Source of the DNA: CAWUIO01 sp963922455
GTDB taxonomy: Bacteria; Bacteroidota; Bacteroidia; Cytophagales; Microscillaceae
Assembly (NCBI GenBank): GCA_963922455.1
Contig: CAWUIO010000013.1
Coordinates: 1-64,000, forward strand
Direction: 5' to 3'
DNA: 64,000 nt
The translations under genes and the position numbers were made by a program. How positions within the stretch are numbered: the first letter of the stretch is position 1; every line of letters starts with the position of its first letter. The notes under the pieces are model-generated. The model had not been told where the DNA came from and searched no databases. It saw only the letters and a list, made by a program, of their open reading frames with translations. Below, one piece after another: positions 28,143 to 37,467 of the stretch.

Positions 28143-29030
28143 TCAGGCTTTGGGAAACCAAGGGATAATCCCTGGTACTTTGCGCATATGGTCCCGGTAG
28201 TGCGGACGGCGCTCGAGCATGCGTTTATCGATCATGGGTACGCTGATAAATACAAAAAGGAGGGTGATGGAAACCGCTCCGATGCCCATCCAGTAGTTGT
28301 GCCAGCCTTCGCTCAGGGCAAAGAAAAAGAGTCCCCACCAAAACATGATTTCTCCAAAATAATTGGGGTGGCGTGAATAGGCCCAGATGCCTTGTTGCAT
28401 TATGTTTTTGGGGTCTGTATTGGTCTTACGAAACTTCCATAATTGCTCATCCGAAGCCGCTTCAATCCAAATGGCCGTAAACGTGACGAGGGCCGCTACT
28501 CCGTCAATCCAATTTAGGGGGGCTGTATTGGTGCCCATCGAGGACCATAGTGGAATACAGGCCAAAAAAACCAATATCGTGGGAAACATATGGATGCCAC
28601 TAAAACTCACCAGCCAGTACCAGCGTCCGTTTTGTTTTTGTAGCTCTACATAACGCCAGTCTTGATGCTGGAGGCCTCCCCAGCCCCGCATCCAGTTGAT
28701 CGTGAGGCGCATGCCCCAAGCCAAAACCAAGACCCACACAATCTGATTGCGGTAGATAAATTGCTCATGCCCGGCATCGAGCCAGAAACCAATGGCCAAA
28801 ATAGGAGGGATCACAGACCAGTAAGGATCGTAAAAACTGGAATTATCAAACCAGAGGCTAAAAATAAAAATGATAATCGTAGCGATCACATCGGCCCAGA
28901 AAAGACGAAGGAGTACGGGCTGCCCGGGGCTTCCTTCATAGTAAAAAACGCCCGCTAATAAACACAAGGCATAGGCCAGCAGCACCCAGGCGTAGGCCTT
29001 AAAGAGAGAAGAAGTAGATGTTTGGTTCAT
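28143..29030 (-). CDS. DUF1295 / steroid 5-alpha-reductase-like membrane protein
   Basis: 295 residues with about seven membrane helices. The C-terminal motif IWAYSRHPNYFGEIMFWWGLFFFAL is the signature of DUF1295 and the wider isoprenylcysteine methyltransferase/steroid reductase fold, where it binds the cofactor. The final part ends KRMLERRPHYRDHMRKVPGIIPWFP, also typical. Predicted to reduce or methylate a lipid at the inner membrane; the substrate is unknown. ATG start at 29028-29030. The gene upstream on the same strand is separated by a terminator (29051-29092), so this one probably has its own promoter. Confidence 0.9.
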   Translation of the reverse strand: MNQTSTSSLFKAYAWVLLAYALCLLAGVFYYEGSPGQPVLLRLFWADVIATIIIFIFSLWFDNSSFYDPYWSVIPPILAIGFWLDAGHEQFIYRNQIVWVLVLAWGMRLTINWMRGWGGLQHQDWRYVELQKQNGRWYWLVSFSGIHMFPTILVFLACIPLWSSMGTNTAPLNWIDGVAALVTFTAIWIEAASDEQLWKFRKTNTDPKNIMQQGIWAYSRHPNYFGEIMFWWGLFFFALSEGWHNYWMGIGAVSITLLFVFISVPMIDKRMLERRPHYRDHMRKVPGIIPWFPKA

Positions 29031-29050
29031 AGGCCAAAATTAAAGAAGAT

Positions 29051-29092
29051 AAAAAAAACCCGGGAATTTCCGTATCGGTCATTTCCCGGGTT
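29051..29092 (-). terminator. Terminator of the coiled-coil gene at 29104
   Basis: Ten-pair stem AACCCGGGAA / TTCCCGGGTT followed by a T8 run on the minus strand, 11 bases past the stop at 29104. Confidence 0.9.
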
Positions 29093-29103
29093 GCCTAAGG
29101 GGT

Positions 29104-30048
29104 TTATTTTACATTAAAGGTTTTGTAACCAATTATTTTACCCGCCGCGTACAACTCCACGGTGTAGTTGCCCCTGCTAAATTTGTAGTCATCAGGCTTG
29201 TCCATTTCCATGCTAACGGGAAGTTGGCTATTGTTAAAGATAACCGTAGTCTTCTTGGTATAGCTAGCCGTTCCTCCGTCCCGCTCAAAACTTCCCGAAC
29301 CCAGGCGGGAATTGGTAAGAACCGCACCTGAGGGTTCTAAAAGTCGGAGATGGAGGTCTACATTACCGGCCTCGGCCACCTGGTTTTCGGCGATTTCGAA
29401 GGTGACGGTGAGTTTGTCGATATTTCGGGCCTTAAAGGTATTGCGTGACTCTTGTTTGTCCCGTTTGTTATACGCGCTTACCTCAATATTTTGGGCTTTG
29501 AGGGTACTGGCTACATTGGTGAGCTTGCGGTTACTTTCTTCGGTTTCCGTGAGATCTTCTTCCAGCTCGGCTTTAGTCTCGCTTAAATCTTGACTTACTG
29601 AGCTAAGCGAATCCTTGGCCTCCGTGAGTATGGCATTTTCGGCCCGGAGGCTTTCCAGTTCTTTTTCTTTGGCGGCCAGGGTAGTTTCGTAGGACTGGAT
29701 TTTCACCAGGTACTGCCGGGCTTGGGCATTAGATAGGTCCTTTTGAGTTTGCAAGGACGAGAGGTCATTTTCTAAATCTCTTTTTTGTTGTAAAAGCGAT
29801 TCGTAATCGGCCCCCAGTTCTTTGGCTTCCTGGATTTTAGCTTCCAGCTGTTCATTTAGGTTGGACATTCGCTCACGGATGTTCGTGATTTCAAGATCTT
29901 TTTCATTGACGATCAGATCTTGCTTGGCCTGCATACTTTGGCTCACGTATAGGTACGTTACGAGGCTACTTAAAGCCATCAAAGCCAATATAAGGAAGAG
30001 CATACCGGGTTGTAAGCCGCGGCGAGGTTTGGCAGATTGTGCACTCAT
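29104..30048 (-). CDS. Single-pass membrane protein with long coiled coil
   Basis: 314 residues. A cytoplasmic N-terminus (MSAQSAKPRRGLQPG) precedes one membrane helix (MLFLILALMALSSLVTYLYV). Residues ~45-185 are heptad-rich coiled coil (LQQKRDLENDLSSLQTQKDL and many similar). The C-terminal ~110 residues form a beta domain (KLTVTFEIAENQVAEAGNVDLHLRL, then SRGNYTVELYAAGKIIGYKTFNVK) that looks immunoglobulin-like. Orientation by the positive-inside rule puts the coil in the periplasm, where it could act as a spacer or scaffold. I do not know a named family; Bacteroidota have several of this design. Divergent from the ABC fusion gene. Confidence 0.75.
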   Translation of the reverse strand: MSAQSAKPRRGLQPGMLFLILALMALSSLVTYLYVSQSMQAKQDLIVNEKDLEITNIRERMSNLNEQLEAKIQEAKELGADYESLLQQKRDLENDLSSLQTQKDLSNAQARQYLVKIQSYETTLAAKEKELESLRAENAILTEAKDSLSSVSQDLSETKAELEEDLTETEESNRKLTNVASTLKAQNIEVSAYNKRDKQESRNTFKARNIDKLTVTFEIAENQVAEAGNVDLHLRLLEPSGAVLTNSRLGSGSFERDGGTASYTKKTTVIFNNSQLPVSMEMDKPDDYKFSRGNYTVELYAAGKIIGYKTFNVK

Positions 30049-30451
30049 AGTATATTCAAATTTTTATATAGTAACGCGAATATGGGAAATACCTGCAAAT
30101 GTTTAAAGGTTTTTTAAAAAAATAAACCTGCACAGGTCGTGTGCAGGTAAAGAAAGGCGGATAAGGTAGGGGATTTTAAGTAGGAATAGCCGTATAAGCA
30201 GTCATTGTTTCCAATAACCTGTCCGTTTAAAATCTCCCGAATATATGGTTTAATAGGAAAAATCTCTTAATTTCCATTGATTATTCGGTAAAACCCTGGT
30301 TTTATAGGACAAACCTTCGCTCTTCCCTTATAACAAGCGCCTGCCTGAAAAAACCTAAAAAAAACATTTTCCTGATCTTTTTTGTCTGATTACCGAATTG
30401 ACCTTATTTTTCATTTTTACCCTGATAACCCGTATCACCTCTATCCTATCC

Positions 30452-32341
30452 ATGCACCTAAACCAGTCCATTCTCTTGTCATTCGGCTTCCTCTTCCTTT
30501 GTTTGGCTTGTCAAGCCCCCAAGCTGAGCACAGAAGCGCCCCTCATTGGTTTTTTGGATGCCTTTGAGGATGAAACAATAGATAAAGCCCGAGTGGGGTT
30601 TTTGGCCGCCTTGGCCGAAGCCGGTTTTGACGAAGAGAAAGGGACTTTACAAGTTTTATACCGCAATGCCCAGGGAGATATCCCTACTTTAGTACAAGCC
30701 TGCGACTATTTACTTTCCCAACCTACCCGGCTCATTGCCTGCAACCCGACCTCGGCTACGATTACGGCCACCCAAAGAAGTAAAGCTACTCCAGTATGCA
30801 TGATGGTCTCCTCCCACCCCAGCTTGATTGGTTTGGTAGATTCGGAGGGTATCCCCCCGCCTACTTTGTTTGGCACCTACGAAACCCTGGACTACATCAG
30901 TCAGTCGGTACGGGTGATGAAGCAAATCTTACCCAAACTAAAAAAAGCGGGGCTTATCTATAATCAAGCCGAAGCCCAATCGGTCAATGCCTTGAAAACC
31001 ATCCAAAAAACCGCCGACGAACTCGGGCTTGAACTCATTATAAAGCCGGTCAACAACTCTTCTGAAACCCAACTCATTGTAGAATCACTCCTCAATGAGG
31101 ATATAGAAGCTTTTTTTGCCATGCCCGACAATGTAGTCTTCGCTTCCTTTGAAGTGATTTTTAAATCCTGCCAGCAATACAAGGTCCCTATTTTTACGAG
31201 CGAGGAAGGACTCGTCAAACGCGGGGCTTTGGCTGCTTACGGAGCTGATATGTATCAATGGGGTTACCAAGCGGGTAAAAGTGCCGCCCTATACCTTCAA
31301 AGTCCGCCCGATGAAGTCCCTCCCCTGGAAGCCGTAAGTACCCATCGCCGCATGTACAATCCGGAAATGGTACGGCAATTTAACTTGAAAATGGGGCCCA
31401 AATTTGAGCCCGTACAACTCAGCCAAGAAGAGGAGGCAACCGAAAGAAAATTAGCTTCCAATGCTAGGGCCCAAAGCTCGGGTAATTTTTACACCAGTGC
31501 CTTGATGCTCGGGCTGGCCTTTGCTTCCCTGGGTTTGGGTATTTTTATCTCCATGCGCATATTTGAGATTCCCGATATCACCACCGATGGGAGCTATACC
31601 CTAGGAGGCTGCGCAGCGGCAGTAATGCTTGTACACGATTTACCTTTAGGCCTCATTATTTTGGCTGTGATTACTCTGGGAGCAGTAGCGGGCATGATTA
31701 CCGGGTTTATCCACGCCAAGTTGGAGGTGAATGCCCTCTTGGCCGGTATTTTGGTGATGACCGCCCTCTACTCCGTAAACTTGAGCTTGATGGGCCGGTC
31801 CAATATCCCGCTCTTAGGTACAAATAATCTATTAGAATATCTCCCTGGGGTATCTCCTTATACCTCCCAACTCCTAAGCTTGCTGCTTATCGTCTTCCTG
31901 CTATGCTTATTTTTAAGCTACTTGCTCAAAACCGATTTTGGGCTTGCCATGCGGGCTACTGGCGACTCTGAATCTATGATCCGGGCCAATGGAGTAGATA
32001 CCGATTGGATGAAAATTTTAGGTTTAGGTCTTTCCAATGCCTTTGTCGCCCTCAGCGGGATGTTGATTGTGCAATATCAAGGATTCGCCGATATCAATAT
32101 GGGGATTGGCATCGTCATCATTGGCCTGGGTTCTGTGATGATTGGGGAGTCTTTGAGTACCTGGCTAGGCTTGCGAAAGATCCAGTACCGAGTGCTTGGC
32201 GTAGTGCTAGGTACCATCGCTTTTCGTCTTATTTTGGCCCTTACCTTGGCTATTGGCATAGACCCCAGTATGTTAAAGCTCGTTACGGCCCTCTTGGTCT
32301 TACTGGTAGTGGCCTTTCCCAAATTTAGAAGCCGCGACTAA
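30452..32341 (+). CDS. ABC transporter substrate-binding protein fused to permease
   Basis: 629 residues from the ATG at 30452. That start gives a lipoprotein signal, FGFLFLCLAC, with the cysteine at the lipobox; a TTG at 30398 would bury it. Residues ~25-330 are a TrpX-type (ABC_sub_bind) periplasmic binding domain (LIGFLDAFEDETIDKARVGF, ADMYQWGYQAGKSA). Residues ~355-625 are a permease of the branched-chain amino-acid/ribose type (BPD_transp_2) with about eight helices (ITTDGSYTLGGCAAAVML, MRATGDSESMIRANGVD). In most bacteria these are two genes beside an ATPase; no ATPase is here. A short AAACTT/AAGTTT stem with T5 follows the stop. Confidence 0.9.
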   Translation: MHLNQSILLSFGFLFLCLACQAPKLSTEAPLIGFLDAFEDETIDKARVGFLAALAEAGFDEEKGTLQVLYRNAQGDIPTLVQACDYLLSQPTRLIACNPTSATITATQRSKATPVCMMVSSHPSLIGLVDSEGIPPPTLFGTYETLDYISQSVRVMKQILPKLKKAGLIYNQAEAQSVNALKTIQKTADELGLELIIKPVNNSSETQLIVESLLNEDIEAFFAMPDNVVFASFEVIFKSCQQYKVPIFTSEEGLVKRGALAAYGADMYQWGYQAGKSAALYLQSPPDEVPPLEAVSTHRRMYNPEMVRQFNLKMGPKFEPVQLSQEEEATERKLASNARAQSSGNFYTSALMLGLAFASLGLGIFISMRIFEIPDITTDGSYTLGGCAAAVMLVHDLPLGLIILAVITLGAVAGMITGFIHAKLEVNALLAGILVMTALYSVNLSLMGRSNIPLLGTNNLLEYLPGVSPYTSQLLSLLLIVFLLCLFLSYLLKTDFGLAMRATGDSESMIRANGVDTDWMKILGLGLSNAFVALSGMLIVQYQGFADINMGIGIVIIGLGSVMIGESLSTWLGLRKIQYRVLGVVLGTIAFRLILALTLAIGIDPSMLKLVTALLVLLVVAFPKFRSRD

Positions 32342-32387
32342 GAAACTTCTCCAAGTTTTTCCTCCTAAAAAGTATATGAATACATTT

Positions 32388-32518
32388 GGGGCTTGCCCGC
32401 GCTATGATATTTCTGGTATAAAAAGACCAACCGAATGGCGCGGGCCGGGCTTTCGCTACTCGCTGCCTTTCCCCGCCGGGCCTACACGAGCTCAAACAGG
32501 CCGCTCTATCCCTAAGCC
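32388..32518 (+). repeat. 130-bp structured repeat, copy H
   Basis: Ends GGCTT/AAGCC; inner stem GCCCGCGC/GCGCGGGC (8 pairs). Read in the sense of the ABC fusion gene, 46 bases past its stop. The remaining 220 bases before the AsmA gene are AT-rich and show nothing assignable. Confidence 0.92.
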
Positions 32519-32739
32519 ATAAGATTGACTGTTAACAAAATAAGCCTTTTTGTAGCCACTCAAATCATATTTTAATTCAACTCCCCCCCAAAACCTAGGG
32601 CATTCCTCAGGCAAGCTCTCATTTTCTGGTGGAGATTTTGTAAAATTGCTGGGGATTGGGGAATTTTATTTCCTTCCCAAGCCTTTAAATTTATATTACA
32701 AACGTCATAAAAGTTGACATAATCCCAAACAAAAGAGCT

Positions 32740-35700
32740 ATGTTGAAAAAAATTGCCTGGTATTTTGCTGGTTTTCTGGCGGTATTTTTTATCATACTTC
32801 TTGCCCTCCCCTTCTTTTTCAAAGACCAAATCCAAAAAAAGATTGATGAAGAGCTCCAAAAGTCTATCCAAGCGGAGGTTCACTTCGATTTAGACAAGTT
32901 TGGCCTAAGTTTTATCAGAAACTTCCCCAATGTTTCGGTATCAGTCCAAGACTTTGGGATTATCGGCCAGGAAAACTTCGCCGGCGATACCTTACTTTCT
33001 GTGAAGTATGTCAATGTAGCCGTAGATATATGGAGCGTTTTGTTTGGCCAGCAGATGCAAGTTAAAAGTATTTATGTAGACTCCCCTTACATTCAAGGTC
33101 TCGTCAAATCAAACGGAGAAGCCAATTGGGACATATTTGCCGCTAGCAGTGAAGACTCAAGCGCCACCGAAGAAGAGACCACCCCCGAAGAAAGTCCTAC
33201 CGAATTTAATATCGGCATCAAGCGTTGGGAAATTCGGGATGCCCGTATCCACTTTTTAGACCAAAGTCAAGGGATCGTTTTTAAACTAGACGACCTAGAC
33301 CACGAAGGTAGGGGTGATTTTGATCAAGAAGTGTTTGACCTGAGCACCCAAACCAATATCGCTGCTATTCTGGCTGAGTATGGTGGCACTAATTACCTGA
33401 ACCAACAATCTTTTAAAGCGGATGTGGTTTTGAACATGAACCTACCTCAGCAAAAGTATACCTTCAAAGAGAACGAAATACAACTTAATGACTTTGTTTT
33501 TGGTTTTGACGGCTGGGTGCAATTAGACTCCAACAATACTCAAATGGACTTGACGTATGCCGCCAAAGAAACCAGCTTTAAAAACTTACTTTCTCTGGTA
33601 CCGGGTATGTATACGGAGTCTTTCGCTTCTTTAAAGAGTAGTGGCAATTTGCAATTTGATGGGTATGCCAAAGGCGTATATAGCGAAAGCCAAATTCCCG
33701 GATTTGCCTTTAACCTGCAAGTCAAAGAAGGGATGTTCCAGTATCCCGACTTACCCGTTCCGGTAAACCATGTGAATCTTAGCTTGAAGACAAAAATACC
33801 TCAAGACCAAATACATGCCCTTACTTTAGATTTGGATAAGTTTCATATGGATATGGGCGAAAACCCCGTAGACTTGACCGCCCATATCAAGGGTATACAA
33901 GATCCCTTTATACAAGCCAATATACGGTCCAAGATAAACCTGGCTGACCTGACAAAAATTTTCCCTATGGAGGGCTTAGCCTTACAAGGGCTTTTCACTG
34001 CCCAAGCCAAAGTAAACGGGCAATACCAAGAAAAAAGCCAAAAACTACCCAGCATTCAAGCTACGCTAGGCTTAAAAAATGGCTATGTCAAATCTGATCA
34101 ATTTCCCGAAGCACTCGAGAAGGTAACCTTCCTCACCCATGTGACCAACAAAAGTGGGAATTATCCAGACACCCACATTGAAGTAGATACCTTTCATATG
34201 GTCTTAGACCAAGAGACTTTTGCTTTACACGCCATGGTGGAAGACCTGGAGGAAATGCGTTATGACATAAAGGCCAAAGGTAGAATCAATTTAGAAAAAG
34301 CCTTGCACTACTATCCCTTGGAAGGCTATGAAGATACGGAGCTCAAAGGAAACATTTACGCTGATATGGAGACCCAAGGGAGTGTAGCAAAATTAGTGGC
34401 CGGACAATACAGTGACTTGCCCGCTCGTGGTATCTTGCAAATTAGAAACTTTGACTACCGCAGCCCTGAGCTCCTCCCCCAAGGTTTGAAAATCCAACAG
34501 GCCAATGCTTTTTTTGACCCTCGCGAGATTAAACTGGAAAATATGGAGGGTTTCCTAGGCAAGAGTGATATCAAATTACGCGGGAAAATTCAAAACTACA
34601 TCGACTATGTGTTTCAGCCCCAGGCTACGCTAAAAGGAAACATGCAGTTTGAATCCCGACGCTTCGATCTCAACGAATGGCTGGTGGTAGAAACCGAGGA
34701 GGAAAGTAATAGTACTTCCACTCCAGTAGAAAATCCCAGCCCTAGTCCAGGAGATACCCTCACCTTGGCTGGGGCTACCCAAATCCCACGCAACATTGAT
34801 TTTGTCTTAGATTCTAAACTTGATAAAGTTTCCTATGGCACACTTGACCTGGATAACCTAAGCGGTCAAATTTTAATTAAGGATGGAACCATCCGTCTCA
34901 ATCAACTTCTATTCGGAACCTTGGGAGGAAAGTTTAAGGCCAATGGAACCTACGACACCCGGGACGTGGAGAAGCCAAGTTATGCCATGGATTTCCAAAT
35001 TGAAGAGCTGCCCCTAAGTCAATTATACGATTACGTCGTCCTAGACTCTCCAGAAAGCAACCTAATGTCCCAAAAGATATCTGGTGCGTTCAATACCTTA
35101 TTCAAAATACAAGGGCGGCTAGATCAAGATTTAATGCCCTTGTTAGATGAGTCGGTGAGCGGCTCCTTAGATGCCGCCGTCCGTCAGGCGGAGATTCAAG
35201 ATGCTCCAGCCCTTAAAAAAGTAGCTTCGTTTACCAATTTGAAAGGCTTGGATAAATTTAGCTTCAAAGATGTCATCGTGAAGGGCAACATTCGCGAAGG
35301 AATTGTAGAATATGAGCCTTTTGATGTCCAAGCTGGCGACTATAAAATGAATGTGAGTGGCACTACCAGCTTAACGGGTGATCTTAATTTACTTTTAAAA
35401 TTGGATGTTCCCTTAGGCGATATTGGTCAATTAGCCCGCACGACCCTTGCCACACTTACCAAGAAAAACTTAAGCGATGCTGAAAGCTTGGAAGTATCCT
35501 ACCGGGTTGTAGGCCCCATGAGCAAACCTACATATGAATTAGTAGGCGGTGCCAGCCAAGGAGGATTAAAAGATATTGCCAAGGAAAAGGTTAAGGAATT
35601 GGTAGATGACAAAGTAGGAGATCCCGTAAAGGATAAAATCCAGGAAAAGTTAGGCTTAAAAGAGGAAGGAGAGGATAGTGAGCTATCCGAAAATGTCATG

Positions 35701-35967
35701 AAAGAAGCGGAGGCTAGGGCTGAGCAGATTCGCTCTGAGGGTAAAAATGCCGCCCAAACAATCCGGGAGGAAGCCGACCGAACCTATAAAAAAGCTATGG
35801 AAGCCGCATCTAAGCAGGGTCTCCTAACTAGAAAAGCGGCCGAATTGGCTGCCAAAAAAGCCAAAGACCTCGCTTATAAAAGAGCAAGCGATGTTGAAAA
35901 CACAGCTAATCAAAAAGCCGATCAAATCATAGAAGAAGCGCGTAAAAAAACCGGATCAACTAATTGA
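32740..35967 (+). CDS. AsmA-family inner-membrane protein
   Basis: 1075 residues. One N-terminal membrane helix (YFAGFLAVFFIILLALPFFF) anchors a long periplasmic beta-groove chain. The AsmA N-terminal signature is FGLSFIRNFPNVSVSVQDF, and the C-terminal AsmA-like part includes LDAAVRQAEIQDAPALKKVASF and GDYKMNVSGTTSLTGDLNLLLKLDV. Such proteins are thought to carry phospholipids between membranes. The last ~150 residues form an unusual charged, alanine-rich helix with repeats like KEKVKELVDDKV and KAAELAAKKAKDLAYKR, unlike most family members. A hairpin overlaps the stop codon. Confidence 0.92.
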   Translation: MLKKIAWYFAGFLAVFFIILLALPFFFKDQIQKKIDEELQKSIQAEVHFDLDKFGLSFIRNFPNVSVSVQDFGIIGQENFAGDTLLSVKYVNVAVDIWSVLFGQQMQVKSIYVDSPYIQGLVKSNGEANWDIFAASSEDSSATEEETTPEESPTEFNIGIKRWEIRDARIHFLDQSQGIVFKLDDLDHEGRGDFDQEVFDLSTQTNIAAILAEYGGTNYLNQQSFKADVVLNMNLPQQKYTFKENEIQLNDFVFGFDGWVQLDSNNTQMDLTYAAKETSFKNLLSLVPGMYTESFASLKSSGNLQFDGYAKGVYSESQIPGFAFNLQVKEGMFQYPDLPVPVNHVNLSLKTKIPQDQIHALTLDLDKFHMDMGENPVDLTAHIKGIQDPFIQANIRSKINLADLTKIFPMEGLALQGLFTAQAKVNGQYQEKSQKLPSIQATLGLKNGYVKSDQFPEALEKVTFLTHVTNKSGNYPDTHIEVDTFHMVLDQETFALHAMVEDLEEMRYDIKAKGRINLEKALHYYPLEGYEDTELKGNIYADMETQGSVAKLVAGQYSDLPARGILQIRNFDYRSPELLPQGLKIQQANAFFDPREIKLENMEGFLGKSDIKLRGKIQNYIDYVFQPQATLKGNMQFESRRFDLNEWLVVETEEESNSTSTPVENPSPSPGDTLTLAGATQIPRNIDFVLDSKLDKVSYGTLDLDNLSGQILIKDGTIRLNQLLFGTLGGKFKANGTYDTRDVEKPSYAMDFQIEELPLSQLYDYVVLDSPESNLMSQKISGAFNTLFKIQGRLDQDLMPLLDESVSGSLDAAVRQAEIQDAPALKKVASFTNLKGLDKFSFKDVIVKGNIREGIVEYEPFDVQAGDYKMNVSGTTSLTGDLNLLLKLDVPLGDIGQLARTTLATLTKKNLSDAESLEVSYRVVGPMSKPTYELVGGASQGGLKDIAKEKVKELVDDKVGDPVKDKIQEKLGLKEEGEDSELSENVMKEAEARAEQIRSEGKNAAQTIREEADRTYKKAMEAASKQGLLTRKAAELAAKKAKDLAYKRASDVENTANQKADQIIEEARKKTGSTN

Positions 35968-35974
35968 TCCGGTT
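35949..35974 (+). terminator. Hairpin across the end of the AsmA gene
   Basis: Perfect stem AACCGGATCAA / TTGATCCGGTT with a four-base loop, formed by the last codons and the TGA stop. Only a weak T-run follows (GCGTTTTG). It may be a terminator or an RNA-end-protecting structure. Confidence 0.6.
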
Positions 35975-36008
35975 AGCGTTTTGTCCATATTTTCTCAAGG
36001 GAAAGCTT

Positions 36009-36272
36009 CTACGCTTCGTGCGCATTCACAGCTTGAACCACTTTGATTTCCGGCACTGCCTTCAACACAGATTCCTCTATACCGGCTTTCAAGGTCATAA
36101 TAGACATAGGACAACTGCTACAAGAACCTAAAAGCTCAATGCTTAACGTTCCTTCTTCATTAATTTCAAGCACTTTGACATCTCCACCGTCTGCCGCCAG
36201 ATAGGGACGTATCGTATCCAAGGCACTTTCTACTCGCTTGTAAAGCTCTGTATTGTCCGTATCCATGATCAT
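36009..36272 (-). CDS. NifU C-terminal domain (Fe-S scaffold) protein
   Basis: 87 residues consisting of a single NifU C-terminal domain: RPYLAADGGDVKVLEI, then IELLGSCSSCPMSIMTLKAGIE with the CxxC that holds a transferable Fe-S cluster. ATG at 36270-36272; another at 36266 would trim two residues. It lies 63 bases downstream of the mrp gene on the same strand, and the pair almost certainly works together in Fe-S cluster delivery to apoproteins in the cytoplasm. NfuA-type proteins elsewhere carry an extra N-terminal domain that this one lacks. Confidence 0.95.
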   Translation of the reverse strand: MIMDTDNTELYKRVESALDTIRPYLAADGGDVKVLEINEEGTLSIELLGSCSSCPMSIMTLKAGIEESVLKAVPEIKVVQAVNAHEA

Positions 36273-36335
36273 AAATTATTGAGTATTTCTTTTATTCCTA
36301 AATCGAGGGATAATTTCTAAAATTAACAAAACTAT

Positions 36336-37433
36336 TTAGTTTTTAATTTCTACGCGCTCGGTTTTTTTCAAGGAAGCATTTCGAATGGCTACTTGTTGAG
36401 CTAGGGCTTCGGCAATTTGTGAGAAAGCTTTCTGTTGAATCCCCTCTCCTTGGGCTACGGCAGGCACTCCCTGATCTCCCCCCTCTCTAATAGCTTGTAC
36501 CAAGGGAACCTCACCTAAAAATGGCAGCACATTATTCTGAGCCAAGGTTTTCCCCCCTTCTTTGCCAAATATGTAATATTTATTGTCGGGCAATTCAGCT
36601 GGGGTAAAGTAAGCCATGTTTTCAATTAACCCTAAAATAGGCACCTGGATCTGCCCTTGCCGGAACATGGCAATCCCCTTTAAGGCATCGGCTAAGGCTA
36701 CTTTTTGGGGGGTAGTCACTATGACTGCTCCGGTAACGGGCACCGTTTGTACCAAAGTCAAATGAATATCGCTAGTTCCGGGAGGAAGGTCTACTAAAAG
36801 ATAATCGAGTTCTCCCCAGGCTGTATCCCCGATGAATTGGGTAAGGGCTTTACTTGCCATAGGGCCTCGCCAAACCACGGCACTTTCGGCTGGAGACAAA
36901 AAGCCCATAGAGATTATTTTCACACCATATTTTTCTATGGGAATTATCATGTTTTTACCCTCGACTTGTTTCACCAAGGGTTTTTCTTCTTCCACCCCAA
37001 ACATCACCGGCTGAGATGGGCCAAAAATATCGGCATCCAACAAGCCTACCTTTGCTCCACTGCGGGCCAAAGCAACGGCTAAATTGGAGGAAACCGTAGA
37101 CTTCCCGACCCCTCCTTTACCCGATGCAATTGCGATAATATTTTTTACCTCAGGTAGCAAAGGAGCTTTACTCCGAGTACTGGTTACTTGGGCATCCATT
37201 TCAATATGTATCTCCCAATCACCTCCTAAATCCCGATGAATAGCCTCTCGGCAACGCTGTTTGATCAATTCTTTCAAGGGACAAGCTGGGGTAGTTAAGA
37301 TTACGGTAAAATGAATCTGTTTACCCTCAACCCCTACGTCTCGGATCATATTGAGCGAGACTAAATCTTGTTTCAGATCAGGTTCTTCTACTGTTGCCAG
37401 TGATTTTAAAATATCTTCTTTTTGAATATGCAT
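36336..37433 (-). CDS. Mrp/ApbC/NBP35-family Fe-S carrier P-loop ATPase
   Basis: 365 residues. Residues 1-90 form a DUF59/MIP18 domain (MHIQKEDILKSLATVEEPDL). The MinD-like ATPase carries the deviant Walker A motif ASGKGGVGKSTVSSNLA near residue 105, then LLDADIFGPSQP and LPPGTSDIHLTLVQ. The usual pair of C-terminal cluster-binding cysteines is not seen: this protein has NMAYFTPAELPDNKYYIFGKEGG where many homologues have a CxxC. It should load Fe-S clusters onto other proteins, with the NifU-domain protein encoded downstream. The TPR gene lies 34 bases upstream, so all three may share a transcript. Confidence 0.93.
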   Translation of the reverse strand: MHIQKEDILKSLATVEEPDLKQDLVSLNMIRDVGVEGKQIHFTVILTTPACPLKELIKQRCREAIHRDLGGDWEIHIEMDAQVTSTRSKAPLLPEVKNIIAIASGKGGVGKSTVSSNLAVALARSGAKVGLLDADIFGPSQPVMFGVEEEKPLVKQVEGKNMIIPIEKYGVKIISMGFLSPAESAVVWRGPMASKALTQFIGDTAWGELDYLLVDLPPGTSDIHLTLVQTVPVTGAVIVTTPQKVALADALKGIAMFRQGQIQVPILGLIENMAYFTPAELPDNKYYIFGKEGGKTLAQNNVLPFLGEVPLVQAIREGGDQGVPAVAQGEGIQQKAFSQIAEALAQQVAIRNASLKKTERVEIKN

Positions 37434-37467
37434 ACGATTACATTTTAGAAGCCAAACATTTGTTCAA

